A model generated the notes under the pieces. It was not told the DNA's origin. It made no database searches and saw nothing but the letters and a program-made list of their open reading frames with translations. Positions 60,085 to 64,000 of a DNA stretch of 64,000 nt are shown here, piece after piece. A program made the position numbers and the translations under genes. Each line of letters begins with the position of its first letter. Positions within the stretch are counted from its first letter, which is position 1. Source of the DNA: DRPG01 sp964655065 (GTDB lineage: Bacteria > Myxococcota_A > UBA796 > GCA-2862545); assembly GCA_964655065.1 (NCBI GenBank), contig CAZZLC010000033.1, forward strand, positions 8,522-72,521. The letters run 5' to 3'.

Positions 60085-61443
60085 CTACGCGAGCACCGCG
60101 TCGAGTCGGCCGCCGGTCAGCTCGGGGTCTCCGAAGCGCTCGATCGGCGAGCCGTCTTCGTTCCGGTGTCCGGTGGCGGTGAGCAGGGCGGCGAGGAGCC
60201 GGTCGTGCGTCACGTCGCCGGCGTCGACGTAGCAGCCGGTCTTCAGCGTGCCGTCGCCCCTTCCCGCGATGATCCAGGGGAGGTTGTCGTAGCGGTGCGA
60301 CCCGGTCGAGATGTCGCTGCACCACACGACCACGGACCGGTCGAGCATGCCGTTCTCGACCATGCGGTCGAGGAAGTGCACGAACACCCGCTGGTGCAGG
60401 CGGTTCACGTCGGCGTGCATCTCCTGGCAGCTCTCGTACTCGCCCCAGTCCGCCGGGTCGATGAGCCGGTGCGTGATGCCGTGGTAGGAGCGGAGGTACT
60501 TGCCGTTGACCTCGTAGTTCGCGCGGTCGAGGCGGTCGCCGACCTGCAGCGTGGCCGCGTTGATGATGCCGGTCGACGCGCACAGGGCCAGCAGGTCGCA
60601 GTGGAGCCTGGCGACCTCGAGGGACACCTCGTCGTCCGCGTAGCGTCCCGAGAGCTCGCGCATCCGCGCGGTGGTGGTCTCGGACAGTCGGCTGGACAGC
60701 AGCTCGAACTCGCGCACGCTCTCGGTGTGCAGCTCCAGGCGCTGGGCGTCCTCCTGGGAGAGGCGCGGGTGCGCGAGGAGCTCTCCGAGCTGGTCGCGCA
60801 CCAGGTCGTTCACGGACTGGCGAAGCCCGATGGCGCCTCCCGCCCCGGTCAGCCGCTGGTACACGGACCAGGGATCGCTCTCGGCGGGCCGAAGCTGCGA
60901 CGGGCCCCGGTAGGACATCACCTCCTCGCCATAGTTGTCGCGCCGCCCGCAGTGCAGGGTGAGCGGCTCACCGCCGTGCACGTCGGACTGACGCGCGATC
61001 CAGTTGTCGATCGACTCCCCCTGGGCGAGCGTCATGATCGAGTCGGTGTAGGGCCCGGGTCGGGCGGCGGTGAGGAGCTGGTTGCCTCCGCCCGCGTGGG
61101 ACTCGCCCGTGGCCAGGTACGGGTAGCGCGTCCCGCGGACCAGCATGATGCGCTCGGCGTGATCCGCGAGCTCCGACGTGACGCGGTCGGCGTTGTCGAC
61201 GGCGAGGACGTCGTGCGTGAGGGGCCCGAGCTCCCGCGGCCACCACATCTCGGGCTCGTCGCGGTCGGCCTGCGCCACCCCGCTCGCGCAGCGGATCACC
61301 ACCAGGGGGTGCCCCTCGCTGGTCCGGATCGGCGCTCCTTCGGTCGCGTCCCCGCAGCCGAGAGACGGCAGGAACGGCAGGGGCAGCATCGCGCCCGCGG
61401 CCTTCAGGAAGCGGCGTCGAGTGGGGGTAGGGCGAACGGACAT
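60085..61443 (-). CDS. DUF1552 exported protein (Tat signal)
   Basis: A 452-residue DUF1552 protein. The N-terminus TPTRRRFLKAAGAMLPLPFL is a twin-arginine signal, so it is exported folded. The family core includes RRDNYGEEVMSYRGPSQLRP, DLVRDQLGELLAHPRLSQED and late SYHGITHRLIDPADWGEYES then TLKTGCYVDAGDVTHDRLLA. DUF1552 proteins are commonly found with DUF1592/DUF1588 cytochrome-like proteins; here that partner is divergent (61514), with 70 bp between starts, instead of downstream. Function is unknown. It ends 48 bp before the tetR-like gene. Confidence 0.85.
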   Translation of the reverse strand: MSVRPTPTRRRFLKAAGAMLPLPFLPSLGCGDATEGAPIRTSEGHPLVVIRCASGVAQADRDEPEMWWPRELGPLTHDVLAVDNADRVTSELADHAERIMLVRGTRYPYLATGESHAGGGNQLLTAARPGPYTDSIMTLAQGESIDNWIARQSDVHGGEPLTLHCGRRDNYGEEVMSYRGPSQLRPAESDPWSVYQRLTGAGGAIGLRQSVNDLVRDQLGELLAHPRLSQEDAQRLELHTESVREFELLSSRLSETTTARMRELSGRYADDEVSLEVARLHCDLLALCASTGIINAATLQVGDRLDRANYEVNGKYLRSYHGITHRLIDPADWGEYESCQEMHADVNRLHQRVFVHFLDRMVENGMLDRSVVVWCSDISTGSHRYDNLPWIIAGRGDGTLKTGCYVDAGDVTHDRLLAALLTATGHRNEDGSPIERFGDPELTGGRLDAVLA

Positions 61444-61513
61444 CGACAGATCCGGGTCGAGGGTAGCTGGACACCGTGGGCTGCGGGTAGGCTACCTCAC
61501 CGAGAGGCCGCCC

Positions 61514-63064
61514 GTGCTCCTGTTTGTCCTGCTCGCCTGCCAGACCGAGGCCCCCGAGTCCCTGCCCACCGGGGTCGAGGGGGCTCGCGTCGCGAGGCTC
61601 AGCCACGTCCAGTACCAGAACACCCTGGTCGACCTGCTCCATCTCGACGACCCCGAGGACTTCACGGAGCACTTCGTGGACAGCGCGACCCCCTCCTGGT
61701 TCGACAACGACCGGGACGCCCTCGACATCGGGCCCACGCTGTGGCTGCAGTACCAGGCCGTCGCCGAGGCGGTGTCGGCCCAGGTGGCGGCTGACGAGGC
61801 ACTGCTCGACAAGATCGCTCCCGACCGCGACCGCGACACCTTCCTCCGCGACTTCGGTCGCCGCGCCTTTCGCAGGCCCCTGACCGACGGCGAGCTCGAC
61901 GCCTACGCGGAGCTCTTCGGCGAGGGGTCCGCGATCTTCGATGGCGGCGACCGCTTCGCGAACGGGGTGCACGCGGTCATCGCCGCCATGGTGCAGTCGC
62001 CGTACTTCCTCTACCGGGGGCTCGGCTACGCGGGGCCCAGCGAGGGGCTCGAGCTCGAGGGCTACGAGCTCGCCTCGAAGCTTTCGTACAGCCTGTGGAA
62101 CACCATGCCCGACGACGAGCTTCTCGCGGCAGCCGAGGGCGGACTCACCGAGGAGGAGCTGTCCCGACAGGCCTGGCGGATGGTGAGCGACGTCCGTGCC
62201 AAGACGATGGTGCGCGACCTGCACCGGCAGTGGCTCGACATCGATCTCTACGAGAACCTCTGGCGCACCGACGAGGAGCGCTACGGCGACTACCTCGAGT
62301 CGACGCCCTACGCGATGACCCTGGAGGTCTACGCCTACATCGATCGCGTGGCCTACGGGGGCGGCACCGTCGAGGAGCTGTTCAGCAGCCGAACCACGGT
62401 GGTCGAGGACCGGCTCGCGGCCACCTACGGCGTGCCGGGCATCGAGGGGCTCGACAACGCCAGCATGGTCGAGGTGCAGCTCGACCCCGAGGAGCGCGCG
62501 GGCCTGTTCACGCTGTCGGGGTGGCTGGCGCTCCAGTCCGACTCCTTCACCGAGGACCTGATCCACCGTGGGGCGTTCGTGAACCACGCGGTGCTCTGCA
62601 GGACCATCCCCTCACCTCCCTCGCCCGTGCCGCCGCTCCCCGTCGACGACGAGGAGCGCACCCTTCGCGAGCTGATCGACGCGCACACCGGCACGTGCGG
62701 CGCAGGCTGCCACGACGACTACATCAACCCCGTCGGCTTCGCGTTCGCCGAGTACGACGCCTTCGGCGGCCATCGGCTCCAGGACGACGTGGGTCGGCCC
62801 CTCGACGCCTCCGGGTCCTACGTGTTCTCGGATGGGGAGGCGTCGTGGGAGACCGGGGTCGAGTTCCTCGAGTACGTCGCGGTGAGCCCGCAGGCGCACC
62901 GTTGCTACGTGGAGCACCTGCTCGCGTACACCGAGGGGCGACGGATGGGACCGCTCGACGAGCCCCGAATCGAGGCGTACACGGAGCGCTCCCTGGGCGG
63001 AGAGCCGATCATCGAGCTCCTCACCGCGATGGTGACGGATCCGGACTATCGGCGCCGACCTTGA
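61514..63064 (+). CDS. DUF1592/DUF1588-type lipoprotein with atypical CxxxCH
   Basis: A 516-residue lipoprotein. GTG at 61514 follows GAGAGGCCGCCC. The signal MLLFVLLACQT has a lipobox (Cys9). Marks of the DUF1587-DUF1592-DUF1588-DUF1585 layout are RLSHVQYQNTLVDLLHL, FLRDFGRRAFRRPLTDGELD, PYFLYRGLGY, LASKLSYSLWNTMPDDEL, RMVSDVRAKTMVRDLHRQWL, GLFTLSGWLALQSDSFTEDL and NPVGFAFAEYDAFGGHR. The haem-like motif before NPVGFA is CGAGCH, with three residues between the cysteines instead of two. Family function is unknown; it should pair with the divergent DUF1552 protein. Confidence 0.85.
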   Translation: MLLFVLLACQTEAPESLPTGVEGARVARLSHVQYQNTLVDLLHLDDPEDFTEHFVDSATPSWFDNDRDALDIGPTLWLQYQAVAEAVSAQVAADEALLDKIAPDRDRDTFLRDFGRRAFRRPLTDGELDAYAELFGEGSAIFDGGDRFANGVHAVIAAMVQSPYFLYRGLGYAGPSEGLELEGYELASKLSYSLWNTMPDDELLAAAEGGLTEEELSRQAWRMVSDVRAKTMVRDLHRQWLDIDLYENLWRTDEERYGDYLESTPYAMTLEVYAYIDRVAYGGGTVEELFSSRTTVVEDRLAATYGVPGIEGLDNASMVEVQLDPEERAGLFTLSGWLALQSDSFTEDLIHRGAFVNHAVLCRTIPSPPSPVPPLPVDDEERTLRELIDAHTGTCGAGCHDDYINPVGFAFAEYDAFGGHRLQDDVGRPLDASGSYVFSDGEASWETGVEFLEYVAVSPQAHRCYVEHLLAYTEGRRMGPLDEPRIEAYTERSLGGEPIIELLTAMVTDPDYRRRP

Positions 63065-63110
63065 CTGGCCCCGCTCCCGCACCGGCGTACGATACTCCGG
63101 GAGGTGAGCG

Positions 63111-63491
63111 ATGGGCAGTCCCGTGGTGCACTTTGCGGTCTACTACGACGATGCCGACCGGGCGCGTGGCTTCTACGAGGCCGTCTTCGGCTGGACGTTC
63201 GAGCCCTGGGGGCCCCCAGGGTACTGGAAGATCGACACGGGCAGCGACCACGGCGCACGGTCGGGGGCGCTGAGCGCGCGTGCCGCCGCTCGGGGTGAGG
63301 GAGCCCCCAACGCCTACCGGTGCACGATCGCCGTGGACGACGTCGACGCGACGATGGCCAGGATCGAGGCAGCGGGCGGTGGGCGCGCCTCCGCCACGGC
63401 GACCATCCCCGGGGTGGGGGACGTGGCGGAGTTCACGGACTCCGAGGGGAACCTGGCCTGCGTGATGCGCTACGAGCACGGCTTGCCCTGA
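63111..63491 (+). CDS. VOC-family (glyoxalase-like) protein
   Basis: A 126-residue protein of the vicinal oxygen chelate fold. It starts MGSPVVHFAVYYDDADRARG, and the pattern HFAVYYDDADRARGFYEAVF with a later GDVAEFTDSEGNLACVMRYE is typical of the short PF00903-like bleomycin-resistance/glyoxalase members. His7 and Glu near the end of each half may bind metal. The ATG follows GGGAGGTGAGCG. Substrate unknown. TTGACT (63061) and TACGAT (63088) upstream are separated by 21 bases, too far for a standard promoter. Confidence 0.85.
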   Translation: MGSPVVHFAVYYDDADRARGFYEAVFGWTFEPWGPPGYWKIDTGSDHGARSGALSARAAARGEGAPNAYRCTIAVDDVDATMARIEAAGGGRASATATIPGVGDVAEFTDSEGNLACVMRYEHGLP

Positions 63492-63644
63492 TCCCGGCCG
63501 GGTTCGTGCCGCGGCGGGGCGACACTCGACCACGATCGTGGACGCGGCTTGGGCTCGGCCTTTCGCGTTCTCGAGTCCGGAGCTGGCACATCGCTCGCAA
63601 CGCCTCCAGCCGGGTGGATCCTCTTCCCCCCTCCAGGAGGCCAC

Positions 63645-64000
63645 GTGACCCGGACCCTGCCCTGGCTCCGATTCTACGGAGACGTTCCCGCGACGCTCGA
63701 CTACCCCGACGTCACGCTCTTCGGCGCCGTCGAGGCCACGACGCGGCGCTACCCCGAGGCGCCTGCCTACGAGTACTTCGGCCGCACCGCGACCTACCGC
63801 GAGTTCCTCGCCGACGTCGGCCAGTTCGCGAGCGCCTTGGCGTCGCTCGGGGTGAAGCCGGGAAGCCGGCTGCTCATCTCGATGCCGACCTGTCCCCAGG
63901 GCGTCGTCGCCATCTACGCGGCGAGCGCGATCGGCGCGGTGGCCACCTTGATCCATCCCCTCTCGCCGGCCAAGGAGATCGCCTTCTTCCTCGAGGCGAG
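63645..64000 (+). CDS. AMP-binding acyl-CoA synthetase, N-terminal fragment
   Basis: An open frame from GTG 63645 (after CCAGGAGGCCAC) runs off the right edge, giving about 118 residues. The N-terminus has TLPWLRFYGDVPATLDYPDV, then ATTRRYPEAPAYEYFGRTAT (the PEAPAYxxxGRxxTYREF opening), SALASLGVKPGSRLLISMPT and CPQGVVAIYAASAIGAVATL, then HPLSPAKEIAFFLE. This is the standard start of AMP-dependent acyl-CoA synthetases/ligases. The adenylation motifs lie outside the window. Placed near the fatty acid operon, it may activate fatty acids for that pathway. Confidence 0.85.
   Translation, partial: MTRTLPWLRFYGDVPATLDYPDVTLFGAVEATTRRYPEAPAYEYFGRTATYREFLADVGQFASALASLGVKPGSRLLISMPTCPQGVVAIYAASAIGAVATLIHPLSPAKEIAFFLEA

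Noticed and set aside
63061..63093. TTGACT...TACGAT as a promoter for the VOC gene
   Set aside because: The 21-base spacer is outside the normal 16-18 range.

Overview
The window is high-GC (roughly 70 percent by eye), densely coded DNA from a bacterial chromosome. Lipoprotein-rich genes, a beta-propeller protein with WGSGPDDV-type repeats, an aspartate/threonine linker lipoprotein, Ser/Thr-kinase-like proteins, a kinase/histidine-kinase fusion, and the DUF1552/DUF1592, DUF3179 and SO2930-type families together suggest an uncultured member of the Myxococcota (former Deltaproteobacteria). This assignment is an inference from gene content. A run of 100 N at 14776-14875 marks a scaffold gap, so this is probably a draft or metagenome assembly. 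I saw no rRNA, tRNA, CRISPR array, insertion sequence or prophage.

Region by region: (1) 1-5.5 kb holds housekeeping and accessory genes: a photolyase-like gene cut by the window edge, a tiny DUF6435 gene, hemJ, a nitroreductase, a Na/Ca exchanger and a ketoacyl-ACP synthase. (2) 5.4-14.5 kb is one long minus-strand run. It reads DUF6370 lipoprotein, phnD-phnC-phnE-phnE (phosphonate/phosphite-type ABC uptake, all overlapping), a thioredoxin-like lipoprotein interrupted by one in-frame TGA exactly where the first cysteine of a CxxC motif belongs, a DUF3179 protein, and an XPB-type helicase overlapping a helicase-associated partner. The TGA gene looks like an undescribed selenoprotein (UxxC) and is the main discovery here. 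(3) 14.6-25.7 kb carries TPR proteins, a fused MFS/spermidine-synthase-like protein, a LysR regulator divergent from a DUF4336 gene, a decayed small gene, groES-groEL with a strong terminator, and a lipoprotein D,D-carboxypeptidase homologue.

(4) 26.1-31.2 kb is a compact four-gene signalling operon: Clp-N-domain membrane protein, histidine kinase, OmpR-type regulator and an exported helical-repeat protein. (5) 31.3-41.4 kb contains a di-heme lipoprotein, proC, an EamA transporter overlapping yceI, a DUF455 ferritin-like/ATP-grasp-like fusion, a membrane-anchored pseudokinase with DPAT repeats, a Rieske oxygenase and a rhomboid protein. (6) 41.5-55.1 kb contains a duplicated four-CxxCH oxidoreductase paired with a propeller lipoprotein, a metzincin-like protease, an NtrC-type activator, a DTD-repeat lipoprotein, a sulfatase-fold/TPR protein, and a 1471-residue kinase-ATPase-TPR-GAF-histidine kinase. 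(7) 55.1-64 kb holds a fatty-acid operon (TetR, acyl-CoA dehydrogenase, MaoC, FabG-like) behind a perfect 24-bp palindrome, a divergent DUF1552/DUF1592 pair, a VOC protein and the start of an AMP-forming acyl-CoA synthetase.

Genes are mostly packed as ATGA, GTGA or TGATG overlaps, so the minus-strand runs at 5.4-14.5, 26.1-31.2 and 55.1-60.0 kb are likely transcribed as operons.
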